Assembly (NCBI GenBank): GCA_035293565.1
Contig: DATGMP010000054.1
Location: forward strand, 1 to 23,199
Direction of reading: 5' to 3'
DNA: 23,199 nt
DNA from: DATGMP01 sp035293565
Lineage (GTDB): Bacteria; Pseudomonadota; Alphaproteobacteria; BOG-932; Roseiterribacteraceae
Part shown: positions 17,301 through 23,199 of the stretch, in pieces
Numbering within the stretch: position 1 is the stretch's first letter
Layout of the letters: each line of letters starts with the position of its first letter
Program-made: the position numbers and the translations under genes
The notes under the pieces: generated by a model
Databases searched by the model: none
Seen by the model: only the letters and a program-made list of their open reading frames with translations
What the model was told of the DNA's origin: nothing

Positions 17301-18213
17301 CGACCAGGTCGCCGCCTCGCTGATGTTCGGCGCCGGCAACGCGCTCATCTCGAAGACCTATATGTCGGGCCTGGCGTCATTCTTCGACGCCTTCCAGCAG
17401 CCGGACAAGGACGGCAGCGCCTGGCTGCGCCGCTTCATCTCGGGCGCGACGGTGCCGGCGGCGCTTGGCGCCGTCGACCGCGCGACCGATGATTGGATGC
17501 GCGCGCATTACACGCTGCTGCAGACGATCGAGAGCAAGCTGCCGATCGTCAGCCAGCAGCTGCCGCCGGCGCGCACTCTGTGGGGCGATCCGATCCCGAC
17601 CAAGGACGGCTTCCTGCCACCCTTCAGCGGTACCGGCCTGGCGCGTGCCGTGAGCCCGGTGCCGCTGGCGCCGGCCGACAATGCCGAGCCGATCGACACG
17701 TGGATCTGGAATAATCGCGACGCCTTCCCCAACGCCGACCAGCAGCGGCTCGACCTTTACAAGCCTGGTCCCGTGCAGACCTGGGAGCAGCCTGGCACGA
17801 ATCGGACGGTCTCTGCGCAGGTGCGATTGCAGCCCGACCAGCTCGACCGGCTGCAAAGCCTGTCGGGAAACGAGCTCAAGGATCCGCACACGAAGATGGG
17901 GGCAAAGGACCTGTTGAACGCGCTGGTCCAGGGAAACGCGCCTGCCGTAGATCAACGCCAGTGGGACAAGGCCTCGCCTTCGGTCCAGGCGATGATCGTT
18001 CTGCGAACCGTGAACAAATTTCGCGAGGCCGCCAAAGCCCAGCTGCTCACCGAGAACCCGATCCTCGCCAATGCAGTTCAGGCACAATGGGCGGCCCGGC
18101 GCCAGGCGCTTGGTCAAGGCGCTATCCGGCCCAGCAGCGTGCCCTCGGCTGCATCGGCGCCACTGGCGAGCTCGGGGCGCGCGACGCGTGAGCCGGCGAT
18201 CGGAGGCCCTTAG
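14335..18213 (+). CDS. Giant internal virion / DNA-ejection-like protein with embedded HExxE domain (1292 aa)
   Basis: 1292 residues, comparable to T7 gp16 (1318). In order: a Pro/Ala/Gly-rich N-terminus; a small domain at about 255-345 beginning HDVPYLAGSS and TTYIDQRLP, with H299-E300-x2-E303-H304 and Y314-EDA-H318, resembling a metallopeptidase-like module; a long helical region with ARAQAGRTLQAW; ALPTRWLGAADDFAKYVNYRAEL; PFVKIPANIASAAYENSP (863-880), typical of large phage polyvalent/ejection proteins; a hydrophobic stretch at about 903-930; and a Gln-rich C-terminus. There is no T7-like lytic transglycosylase motif that I can see. The ribosome site is GGAAGGA. The stop overlaps the convergent 117-aa gene by three bases. 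Confidence 0.75.
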   Translation: MPDAIPASPGNDQIKSDFLAMRAVAQRGSDDWMRQAALASASPAALNAGQTPAPPQNADFWTKQVHMLAQIGRDYTDTVRERAQELGGDFTRPLDQVPTDLPQGNAPTRGEDPFALAGRAIKTVGDAFGYALSPVEGLGRALLGRPLETATGIPARDTGAFISNLAGMVLGSSEARMAAGIEAPPGMKIPAGLTAEPIGAGEATAAVPEAGAGTGEASTAPAAAAAAKEGVSSGEVQTILGRADVQAAINDSTIDRTHDVPYLAGSSTDGGTTYIDQRLPAMLDIDGKQLDPAIPLNIHEQTEHALMEQGGLSYEDAHRIATAQEKQYVEGQGVDWQKYQDTLQGYIGETEKDAKPGGDTNPPPDLYTKPYPHTEAEFLQRQAQGQNPGDLFPQSEDLRGAPSSAGPRRDFLLLGDPAKDPVEISPEVESQAQDFLAGKSGDNPVKLNFERIATGDDIKAALEQISKSAIPREADSVVSNESTKFVAGQLGLTPEKFLAGYKGGQLDAAETTAMRFMLNDSARQLVDLAAEATDPATATPEAEAKFVRAFAITRGIQQYAENARAQAGRTLQAWSMMAEQRGDYAKAVQSLIENAGGDSDIRTVMRQVAELGDPDKVSQYVAASQRMSSRDLILNGYYNIILSNVPKVLLKKGASDTGMAIWNLATRYAAEKFGSGAVEDGETAAMLDGYVTSMRDAFRLAGKGIATGERQFELGTEPMDALGRGRIDIAAEGAPEALAGQPTRAALDYLKMALPTRWLGAADDFAKYVNYRAELKALALRDGIGQGLEDEALDAHIGQMMATPTRELHEMAKAAALKTTFQEPLTGFAADLAAGADKVNIPIGAPSLGWEGFDIPLGRMVLPFVKIPANIASAAYENSPLAYLFQSNGVKAALAAGGATRDLAIAKMALGSAVTLAASGVAWAGFLTGRGPSDPTLNRAWRAAGNEPYSVKLGDTWYGYNQIDPVGMLLGTIADTGDVLRFARDDQVADQVAASLMFGAGNALISKTYMSGLASFFDAFQQPDKDGSAWLRRFISGATVPAALGAVDRATDDWMRAHYTLLQTIESKLPIVSQQLPPARTLWGDPIPTKDGFLPPFSGTGLARAVSPVPLAPADNAEPIDTWIWNNRDAFPNADQQRLDLYKPGPVQTWEQPGTNRTVSAQVRLQPDQLDRLQSLSGNELKDPHTKMGAKDLLNALVQGNAPAVDQRQWDKASPSVQAMIVLRTVNKFREAAKAQLLTENPILANAVQAQWAARRQALGQGAIRPSSVPSAASAPLASSGRATREPAIGGP

Positions 18214-18563
18214 CCCCGCGCTTCGAGCCGGCGGAGATCGGCGATCACCGATAGCGTCGCCAGAACCGCGGCCGTCGCTTCGTCGTCGCCACCGGGGATG
18301 GTCTCACCGTCCAGGGCATATTCGAGCTTCAAGCGCATGCCCGCTGCTGTCATAGCCGGCGTTGAGATGAATCGCTCTAGAGCTTGTCGAAGATCTTCGT
18401 CGGCGGCCGCGAGCTCTGCTCCGCCGACCCGCTTGGCGTCGAGTTCTTCGATGCGGCCTTGGGTCGCCAGGTAGTTTCGGTATTGGGCAAAGAGCTCGGC
18501 ATCCGGCCCGATCGCCGGCGGCGGCGCGGGCTGTTCAAACCAGTGCGCGATATTATTGGACAT
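18210..18563 (-). CDS. Unknown 117-aa protein at the right end of the element
   Basis: Soluble, mostly helical, with a Pro-rich N-terminus (FEQPAPPPAIGPDAELF), the segment YRNYLATQGRIEELDAKRVGG and a C-terminal helix ending LSVIADLRRLEARG. Start fixed by GGAGGGATC upstream of the ATG. It converges on the giant gene, with overlapping stops. Its upstream region reaches the attR site and, beyond it, the displaced native tRNA promoter, which could therefore transcribe it. Function not recognised. Confidence 0.7.
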   Translation of the reverse strand: MSNNIAHWFEQPAPPPAIGPDAELFAQYRNYLATQGRIEELDAKRVGGAELAAADEDLRQALERFISTPAMTAAGMRLKLEYALDGETIPGGDDEATAAVLATLSVIADLRRLEARG

Positions 18564-18608
18564 AGTCCGATCCCTCCATTCTTTTGGTTGTTAGGCTTTG
18601 CGGATTAA

Positions 18609-18628
18609 TTGCCACCGAACTTGCCACC
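18609..18628. promoter_or_regulatory. Paired TTGCCACC motifs, putative integrase arm sites (right)
   Basis: TTGCCACC at 18609-18616 and 18621-18628, 12 bp apart, 120 bp inside the right core, in the same orientation as the left pair. The surrounding TAATTGCCACC is shared with the left end. Confidence 0.55.
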
Positions 18629-18748
18629 GGACTATCGGTGACCGAAGGGGACAAGACAGCATCGACAGTTCTATTTGATCCGTCTCGGACCCCGTAAATC
18701 GGGCCTTGATGGCAGTAACGGGGATTGGTCGGGACGGCTTTCGACGTA

Positions 18749-18785
18749 TTACAAAACCGCTGCTCTACCGCTGAGCTAAGCCGGC
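18749..18785 (-). repeat. Right attachment site with 5'-half remnant of tRNA-Thr
   Basis: 37-bp identical copy of 4886-4922. It contains the acceptor 5' strand, the D arm and the anticodon-stem 5' strand into the loop, but no 3' half, so it cannot yield a tRNA. It retains the chromosomal upstream sequence of the original gene. Confidence 0.93.
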
Positions 18786-18802
18786 TAATGCGCGACGGGG
18801 CT

Positions 18803-18831
18803 TTCTAGCGCGTGGCGGCGAGAATCGTCCA
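18803..18831 (-). promoter_or_regulatory. Candidate native tRNA-Thr promoter, now separated from the gene
   Basis: On the minus strand, TGGACG (18826-18831), a 17-base spacer and CTAGAA (18803-18808) lie 17 bases upstream of the tRNA half. Position and spacing suit a sigma-70-type promoter. After integration it points into attR and the right end of the element. Confidence 0.4.
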
Positions 18832-18875
18832 GCCGAGCGCGGTATTTCGAAGTGGTCAAACCCGCGACGCTCAGC

Positions 18876-19226
18876 TTACCGGTCGTTTGAAACCAGCACC
18901 GTCCAGCCCGTGACGGAATTGCGGCCGTTGGGCGCGACGATCCGGATTTTTGCCGGGCGCACGGGCAGTTCCGGATTTTCGGCGCTGACATCGAGCACGA
19001 TGAAATCGACGCCTTCCGGCATGTCGCCGCAACTCTTGAACTTGCGCGGCTTGCGATCGACGCCGAGCTCGCTGCGCAAATAGAGCACGAGCTCGTCCAA
19101 GGACGCGCAGAGCGGCTGGCCTGGAAGGGATGAGAGATGCTCGCCGGCATGCGGCAACGCGTCGGTATCCGCACGGGCGGCCGAAGCGAGCGATAGAAGG
19201 ACGAAGCAGACAACCAACCGAAGCAT
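18876..19226 (-). CDS. Small exported protein of unknown function (116 aa)
   Basis: Starts with a clear signal peptide (MLRLVVCFVLLSLASAARA, cleavage after ARA), so the mature protein of about 97 residues should be periplasmic. The mature part has two cysteines (QPLCASL and FKSCGDM) that could form a disulfide, and a strand-rich C-terminus (KIRIVAPNGRNSVTGWTVLV). The ATG at 19224-19226 is chosen because it begins the signal peptide and has GGAGG upstream; the frame is open further to 19313. First chromosomal gene right of the island. Confidence 0.75.
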   Translation of the reverse strand: MLRLVVCFVLLSLASAARADTDALPHAGEHLSSLPGQPLCASLDELVLYLRSELGVDRKPRKFKSCGDMPEGVDFIVLDVSAENPELPVRPAKIRIVAPNGRNSVTGWTVLVSNDR

Positions 19227-19338
19227 CACGCGTGCCCTCCAATTCGAGAGAGCATGATGGCTTCGCGAAGGTCGAGCAAGGCGAATACGGCGAGCTGGAT
19301 GAGCATGGCCCATCCAGCTCGCCGCGGCAGAAAGAACT

Positions 19339-19674
19339 CTACTTCGCGACTGCCTTTTTACGCATCGACGCTCCCGTGCGCCGCTTCGCGCCGAGCTTCT
19401 TCGCCCGGGGCTTAGAGGCCATCTTGCGCCGTCTTGTCGTGGCTAGTCGTCGTGCAGGCTTGGGCTTTGCGGCCTTTTTCGCCGCCGGCTTCTTGGCCGC
19501 CGTCTTGCGAGCAGCGGGCTTGCGCGCGGCCGGCTTCTTGGCAGCCGTCTTGCGCGCCGCCGGCTTCTTGGCAGCGGCCCTCTTGGCCGGCGCCTTGCGT
19601 GCCGGAGCCTTTTTGGCCGCCGTCTTGCGCGCGGCCGGCTTCTTCGCGGCCGATTTAGCTTTGCTTACAACCAT
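19339..19674 (-). CDS. Histone H1-like Lys/Ala/Pro-rich DNA-binding protein
   Basis: 111 residues, almost entirely AAKKPAARKTAAKK-type repeats, strongly basic, ending TTRRRKMASKPRAKKLGAKR. Such H1-like proteins bind DNA nonspecifically and help compact the nucleoid. The start at 19674 is fixed by AGGAG about seven bases upstream; upstream in-frame codons to 19737 lack a ribosome site. The coding DNA is a tandem array of degenerate GCCGCCGGCTTCTTGGC-like units, a likely site of length variation. It has an AT-rich upstream region shared with ald. Confidence 0.88.
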   Translation of the reverse strand: MVVSKAKSAAKKPAARKTAAKKAPARKAPAKRAAAKKPAARKTAAKKPAARKPAARKTAAKKPAAKKAAKPKPARRLATTRRRKMASKPRAKKLGAKRRTGASMRKKAVAK

Positions 19675-19967
19675 CTTACTTCTCCTAGACGTGGAGCGCC
19701 GCGGTATGCCTTGGCGCGACTCGGTGCCGTTAACCAATATCTTACAGAAAAGTGTGTACGATTTGTTAAGTAAATTAACAACATGGTCTATATAGTTGAT
19801 TTTGATGATAAAATTTGTATTCTCTGATTCAACTTAGCACATCTTGACTCGGCGTTTTGGCCGCGACTCGGGCCTCCGAGTCGCGCGACTCGGGACATAT
19901 TTTTCCCCCTGCGGGCCGTGGCTGCGGCACCATATGCAAGGCGAAAATGCACTCAACGGAGCACTAA
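19675..19967. promoter_or_regulatory. AT-rich divergent control region between the H1-like gene and ald
   Basis: 293 bases, strikingly AT-rich at 19725-19840. Contains an inverted repeat TTGTTAA-gtaaa-TTAACAA (19763-19781). At 19862-19894 there are two direct copies of CGCGACTCGGG with an inverted CCGAGTCGCG between them, able to form a 10-bp hairpin (19862-19885). These could be operators or a transcription barrier; no single promoter stands out. Confidence 0.5.
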
Positions 19968-21083
19968 ATGATCATCGGCGTGCCGCGAGAAACGAAGACT
20001 CTCGAGTTCCGCGTCGGACTTGTGCCCGACACGGTGAGCGATCTTGTCCGCCATGGCCATCGCGTCCTCGTGGGCAGCAATGCGGGCCAGGGGATCAGCG
20101 TCGACGACGAGGAGTATCAGCGCGCCGGCGCCGAAATCGTCGCCGATCCGGCCGCGATCTTCACCTCTGCCGATCTCGTCGTGAAGGTGAAGGAGCCCCA
20201 GCCGGCGGAAGTGGCGATGCTGCGGCCGGGTCAAATCCTGTTCACCTATCTTCATCTGGCCGCCGACAAGACGCTAACGCGCGGTCTCGAGAAATCGGGC
20301 GCGGTCTGTGTCGCCTATGAGACCATCACGGATTCCATGGGCCGTCTGCCGTTATTGCAGCCGATGAGCGAAGTTGCGGGCCGCATGGCGGTGCAAGTCG
20401 GCGCTCATTGCCTCGAGAAGGAGACCGGCGGGTCGGGGATTCTGCTCGGCGGCGTCGCGGGCGTGCCGGCAGCCCAGGTCGTCGTGCTGGGCGGCGGCAC
20501 GGTCGGCACCAATGCGATTCGGATGGCCGTGGGCATGGAGGCGCAGGTCACCGTGATCGACAAATCCGTCGCGCGGCTGCGCGAGCTCGATGATATGTTC
20601 GGAAGCCGCATTCAGACCCTTTACGCATCGGCCAATGCCGTCGCGCGGTCCGTCGCCAAGGCCGACCTCGTCATCGGCGCCGTTCTGATACCGGGCGCGG
20701 CCGCGCCCCGCATCGTGACCCGCGCGATGTTGCGCGAAATGCGCCGCGGCTCGGCGGTGGTGGATGTGGCGATCGACCAGGGCGGCTGCTTCGAGACGTC
20801 GCGCCCCACCACCCACGCCAATCCCACCTATGTCGAGGAGGGGGTCGTGCATTATTGCGTGACCAATATGCCGGGCGCCGTTCCGCGGACCTCGACATTC
20901 GCGCTCAACAACGCGACCCTGCCCTTCGTGCTGGCACTGGCCGACAAGGGCTGGAAGCGGGCCATGACGAACGACCAGCATCTCTTGGCCGGGCTCAACG
21001 TCTGCGAGGGCAAGCTCACCAACAAGGGGGTGGCCGACGCGTTCGGCGAAAAGGCCGTGCACCCTGCGAGCCTGCTCGGCTGA
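19968..21083 (+). CDS. ald: Alanine dehydrogenase
   Basis: NAD-dependent oxidative deamination of L-alanine to pyruvate and ammonia, or the reverse, in the cytosol. 371 residues, the standard family length. Residues expected from the well-studied enzyme are at the same numbers: R15, K75 and H96 (pyruvate site and catalysis) and D270 (VDVAIDQGG). The Rossmann motif GGGTVGTNA is at about 175-183. Start ATG 19968 preceded by CGGAGC. Monocistronic or followed by the ferredoxin gene after 87 bases. Confidence 0.96.
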   Translation: MIIGVPRETKTLEFRVGLVPDTVSDLVRHGHRVLVGSNAGQGISVDDEEYQRAGAEIVADPAAIFTSADLVVKVKEPQPAEVAMLRPGQILFTYLHLAADKTLTRGLEKSGAVCVAYETITDSMGRLPLLQPMSEVAGRMAVQVGAHCLEKETGGSGILLGGVAGVPAAQVVVLGGGTVGTNAIRMAVGMEAQVTVIDKSVARLRELDDMFGSRIQTLYASANAVARSVAKADLVIGAVLIPGAAAPRIVTRAMLREMRRGSAVVDVAIDQGGCFETSRPTTHANPTYVEEGVVHYCVTNMPGAVPRTSTFALNNATLPFVLALADKGWKRAMTNDQHLLAGLNVCEGKLTNKGVADAFGEKAVHPASLLG

Positions 21084-21170
21084 TGGACGATTCCGCCCGG
21101 CATTTGCAAACTGGCGTGAGGCGCGATACTAGGTCCGCCGCCGCCGCTCTTGGATAGGATTTTGCCGTCG

Positions 21171-21488
21171 ATGCCGAAGATTTACGTAACCGACCGCAAG
21201 GGAACCGAGTACGAGGTCGATGCCACCAACGGATTTACGTTGATGGAAGCCATTCGCGACGACGGGAAATTCGAGCTCGCCGCGATCTGCGGCGGGATGA
21301 TGTCCTGCTCCACCTGTCACGTCTATCTGGGCGAGGGCTGGTACGAGAAGATGCCGCTCAGCGACCGTGATGAGCGCGAGCTGCTCGAGGAATCTTCGCA
21401 TATGCAGGCCACTTCGCGTCTCTCCTGCCAGATTGAGATCAAGCCGGAGCTGGAAGGCCTCAAGGTCACCGTCGCTCCGGAAGACTGA
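21171..21488 (+). CDS. [2Fe-2S] ferredoxin, adrenodoxin type
   Basis: 105-residue soluble electron carrier. Cluster ligands C40, C46, C49 and C86 fit the CX5CX2C...C pattern of the adrenodoxin/putidaredoxin class, with the usual acidic YEKMPLSDRDERELL segment for partner docking. The ATG at 21171 is taken because family members begin with a strand (PKIYVTD); a TTG at 21150 is in frame but adds nothing family-like. No dedicated P450 or reductase gene is nearby, so its partner is unknown. Confidence 0.93.
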   Translation: MPKIYVTDRKGTEYEVDATNGFTLMEAIRDDGKFELAAICGGMMSCSTCHVYLGEGWYEKMPLSDRDERELLEESSHMQATSRLSCQIEIKPELEGLKVTVAPED

Positions 21489-21500
21489 TCAAATTCGCGC

Positions 21501-23199
21501 CTATGCGCCGCGCGCCTTTGCTCGCGCGGTCGCAACGGCCTCGGCGGGCTCCTCGGGCCAAGGGTGTTTGGGATAGCGGCCCCGCATGTCCGCCCGGACC
21601 GCTTTGTAGGAGCCGCTCCAGAATCCCGGCAGATCGCGGGTCAGCTGGATCGGTCGGTTGGCCGGTGACAGAAGGCTCAACAGCAGCGGTACCTTTCCGT
21701 CGGCGACCGAGGGATGCTGTTTGAGCCCGAACAGTTCCTGCAAGCGTACCGCCAGCACCGGCGCGTCGCCGGAATAGTCAATCGGCACGCGCGAGCCGGA
21801 AGGCGCGTCGAAATGGGTCGGCGCCCGCGCATTCAAATCCTGGCGCCGCGCCCAGCTCAGTTGGCCCTCGAAGATCGAAAACAGGTCCAGCTCCTGTAGT
21901 TGCGCCAGGCTACGGATGCCGGCGAGATGCGGCGCAAGCCAATCTTCCAAGCCGTCCAACAGCGCCTGATCCTCCAAGGCCGGCCAGCCTGCGTCCGGCC
22001 CGTCCAGCCGCGCAAGAAAGATGATCCTGGCGCGCAGTTGCTCGGCCGCCTTCGTCCAAGGCAGCGCGTCAGCGCCGAGCGCGCGGATCGCGCCGATCAT
22101 CGCCTGCAGCATCGCGCCGGGCGGCGGATCGGAAAGCGGCGCGTCCGCCAGCACGAGCGCGCCCAGGCGTCGTCGGCGTCGTGCGACAACCGCACCGGTC
22201 TTGCGGTCGAAAGCCACTTGATCGTCTTCGACGATGCGGTCGCCGAGCCGCTCCTCCAGCTCGGAGCGATCGAGCGGGGCGGCGAGCCAGATGCGCGCGT
22301 CGGGCTTTTGCCCATCGAGGTCGGCCACGGCGAGCATCGTCTCCGCCGCCAGCGGATCGCTCGGCCCGAGATAGGCGCCTTGGCCGCCGGACAAGAGAAA
22401 GCGCCCGTTGCCTTCGGAGCGGCGCAGCGCGATCCGGTCCGGATAAGCAAGCGCGAGCACGGCTCCGGTCCGCGCGGGCAGGAGTGGGGTCGGGTCGGCG
22501 CCGACCTGCCGCTCGATGCGGCGAGCAGCTTCGCGAACGCGCCTGATCGCCGGATCGCGACCACCTGCAGCCAGAAGCTCGACGCGACTTCTCAAATCGG
22601 CGTCGCGCAGCCCGGCGGCCATGAGATCGCGCTCACCGAGAAGCGCTGCAATCGCCGCCGCGAGCGATCCCTCGCCGTGCGCCGCGGCCGCGAGCGTCAT
22701 ATGAGCGAGACGCGGATGAAGCCCGATCCGGGCCATGCGCCGGCCATGCGGCGTAATGCGGCCGGCCTGGTCGAGGGCGCCCAGATCGACCAGCAGATGA
22801 CGGGCGGCTAGGAAGGCGGTCGCGGGCGGCTGGTCGGGCAGCCTGAGCGATGCGGGATCCTCGGTTCCCCACAGAGCCATGTCGAGCGCCAGCGGCGCGA
22901 GATCGGCGGTCTCGATCTCGGGCGAAGGCCGCTCGGCGAGCGCGCGATGCTGGCCTTCCGGCCAGAGCCGCCAGGCGACGCCGGGCTCGGTGCGCCCAGC
23001 GCGCCCGGCCCGCTGCTCGGCGCCGGCCTGGCTCACCTTCACCGTCTCCAGCCGCGTCATGCCGGAGCGCGGATCGTAGAGGCTGATGCGCGCGAGGCCG
23101 CCATCCACCACCTGGCGGATCCCGTCCAAGGTCACGCTGGTCTCGGCAATCGCGCTCGACAGCACGATCTTGCGCCTGCCCGCCGGGCTCGGTGCCAGC
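21501..23199 (-). CDS. hrpB: ATP-dependent helicase HrpB, C-terminal part (5' end outside window)
   Basis: DEAH-type RNA helicase family. The visible 565 residues begin inside the helicase core at motif V region (RKIVLSSAIAETSVTLDGIR), then motif VI QRAGRAGRTEPG, the HA2-like region (LGALDQAGRITPHGRRMARI) and the long HrpB-specific C-terminus (LSLLSPANRPIQLTRDLPGF; MRGRYPKHPWPEEP). The DEAH box and motifs I-IV are outside the window. It ends 12 bases from the convergent ferredoxin stop, with no obvious terminator between. Confidence 0.95.
   Translation of the reverse strand, partial: LAPSPAGRRKIVLSSAIAETSVTLDGIRQVVDGGLARISLYDPRSGMTRLETVKVSQAGAEQRAGRAGRTEPGVAWRLWPEGQHRALAERPSPEIETADLAPLALDMALWGTEDPASLRLPDQPPATAFLAARHLLVDLGALDQAGRITPHGRRMARIGLHPRLAHMTLAAAAHGEGSLAAAIAALLGERDLMAAGLRDADLRSRVELLAAGGRDPAIRRVREAARRIERQVGADPTPLLPARTGAVLALAYPDRIALRRSEGNGRFLLSGGQGAYLGPSDPLAAETMLAVADLDGQKPDARIWLAAPLDRSELEERLGDRIVEDDQVAFDRKTGAVVARRRRRLGALVLADAPLSDPPPGAMLQAMIGAIRALGADALPWTKAAEQLRARIIFLARLDGPDAGWPALEDQALLDGLEDWLAPHLAGIRSLAQLQELDLFSIFEGQLSWARRQDLNARAPTHFDAPSGSRVPIDYSGDAPVLAVRLQELFGLKQHPSVADGKVPLLLSLLSPANRPIQLTRDLPGFWSGSYKAVRADMRGRYPKHPWPEEPAEAVATARAKARGA

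Larger units (their letters stand above)
4886..18785. mobile_element. 13.9-kb integrated element in tRNA-Thr: replication plus T7-like ejection module
   Basis: Bounded by 37-bp identical direct repeats (4886-4922 and 18749-18785) made of the 5' half of tRNA-Thr. It carries an integrase next to the tRNA, an Arc-type repressor, an excisionase-like gene, a Toprim protein plus helicase, an iteron-like origin and an operon of internal-virion-like genes. There is no recognisable terminase, portal, capsid, tail, lysis or conjugation gene. The boundaries are strongly supported by the repeats and by paired integrase-arm-like motifs just inside each end. It may be a prophage remnant or a phage satellite; intact frames and tight gene overlaps favour a functional unit. 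Confidence 0.9.

Noticed and set aside
18749..18785. A second tRNA-Thr gene
   Set aside because: Only the 5' half is present; the sequence beyond the anticodon loop does not complete a cloverleaf.
19478..19660. CRISPR-like or other regular repeat array
   Set aside because: The repeats are degenerate codons for the AAKKPAARK units of the H1-like protein, with no unique spacers.

Overview
The window is high-GC DNA from an alphaproteobacterium. The supporting chromosomal genes are a GroEL with a GGM-rich tail, HrpB helicase, alanine dehydrogenase, an adrenodoxin-type ferredoxin, a lysine/alanine-rich histone H1-like protein and a PAS_5-type fragment. I do not assign a genus.

Layout. (1) 1-4847, chromosome: 3' part of groEL with its terminator, then two adjacent M24 (creatinase/prolidase fold) genes. 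The first has all five metal ligands and the second has lost four. After them come a truncated PAS_5-like fragment and two small unknown genes. (2) 4848-4922, tRNA-Thr(TGT) on the minus strand. (3) 4886-18785, a 13.9-kb integrated element bounded by 37-bp direct repeats of the 5' half of that tRNA. (4) 18786-23199, chromosome: a small exported protein, the H1-like protein, ald, a [2Fe-2S] ferredoxin and the C-terminal part of hrpB.

The element has three modules. The left, minus-strand module holds a tyrosine integrase next to the tRNA, translationally coupled to an Arc-type ribbon-helix-helix repressor. A divergent plus-strand module encodes an excisionase-like HTH protein, a small winged-helix-like protein, a Toprim protein and a P-loop helicase-like ATPase, joined by overlaps or zero gaps. 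It is followed by a strong terminator hairpin and a roughly 1.1-kb region without a convincing gene, which carries ten copies of the 9-mer TGTGACGGT (both orientations), three of them in exact tandem; this looks like an iteron replication origin. The third module is a six-gene plus-strand operon (11333-18213): a coiled-coil protein, a protein with three 'HPDH' repeats, a GNAT protein, a 92-aa protein, a 179-aa protein resembling T7 gp14-type internal virion proteins, and a 1292-aa protein resembling giant podoviral ejection proteins. A 117-aa minus-strand gene converges on it at the right end.

The element therefore has integration, control, replication and a T7-like ejection-core cassette. 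I see no terminase, portal, capsid, tail, lysis or conjugation gene. All reading frames look intact and tightly packed, so a phage satellite that carries its own ejection proteins is a serious alternative to a decayed prophage. Two further points stand out. Integration kept the 5' side of the tRNA in the repeat, so the reconstituted tRNA-Thr now depends on element DNA for its promoter. Paired TTGCCACC motifs at both ends look like integrase arm-binding sites.
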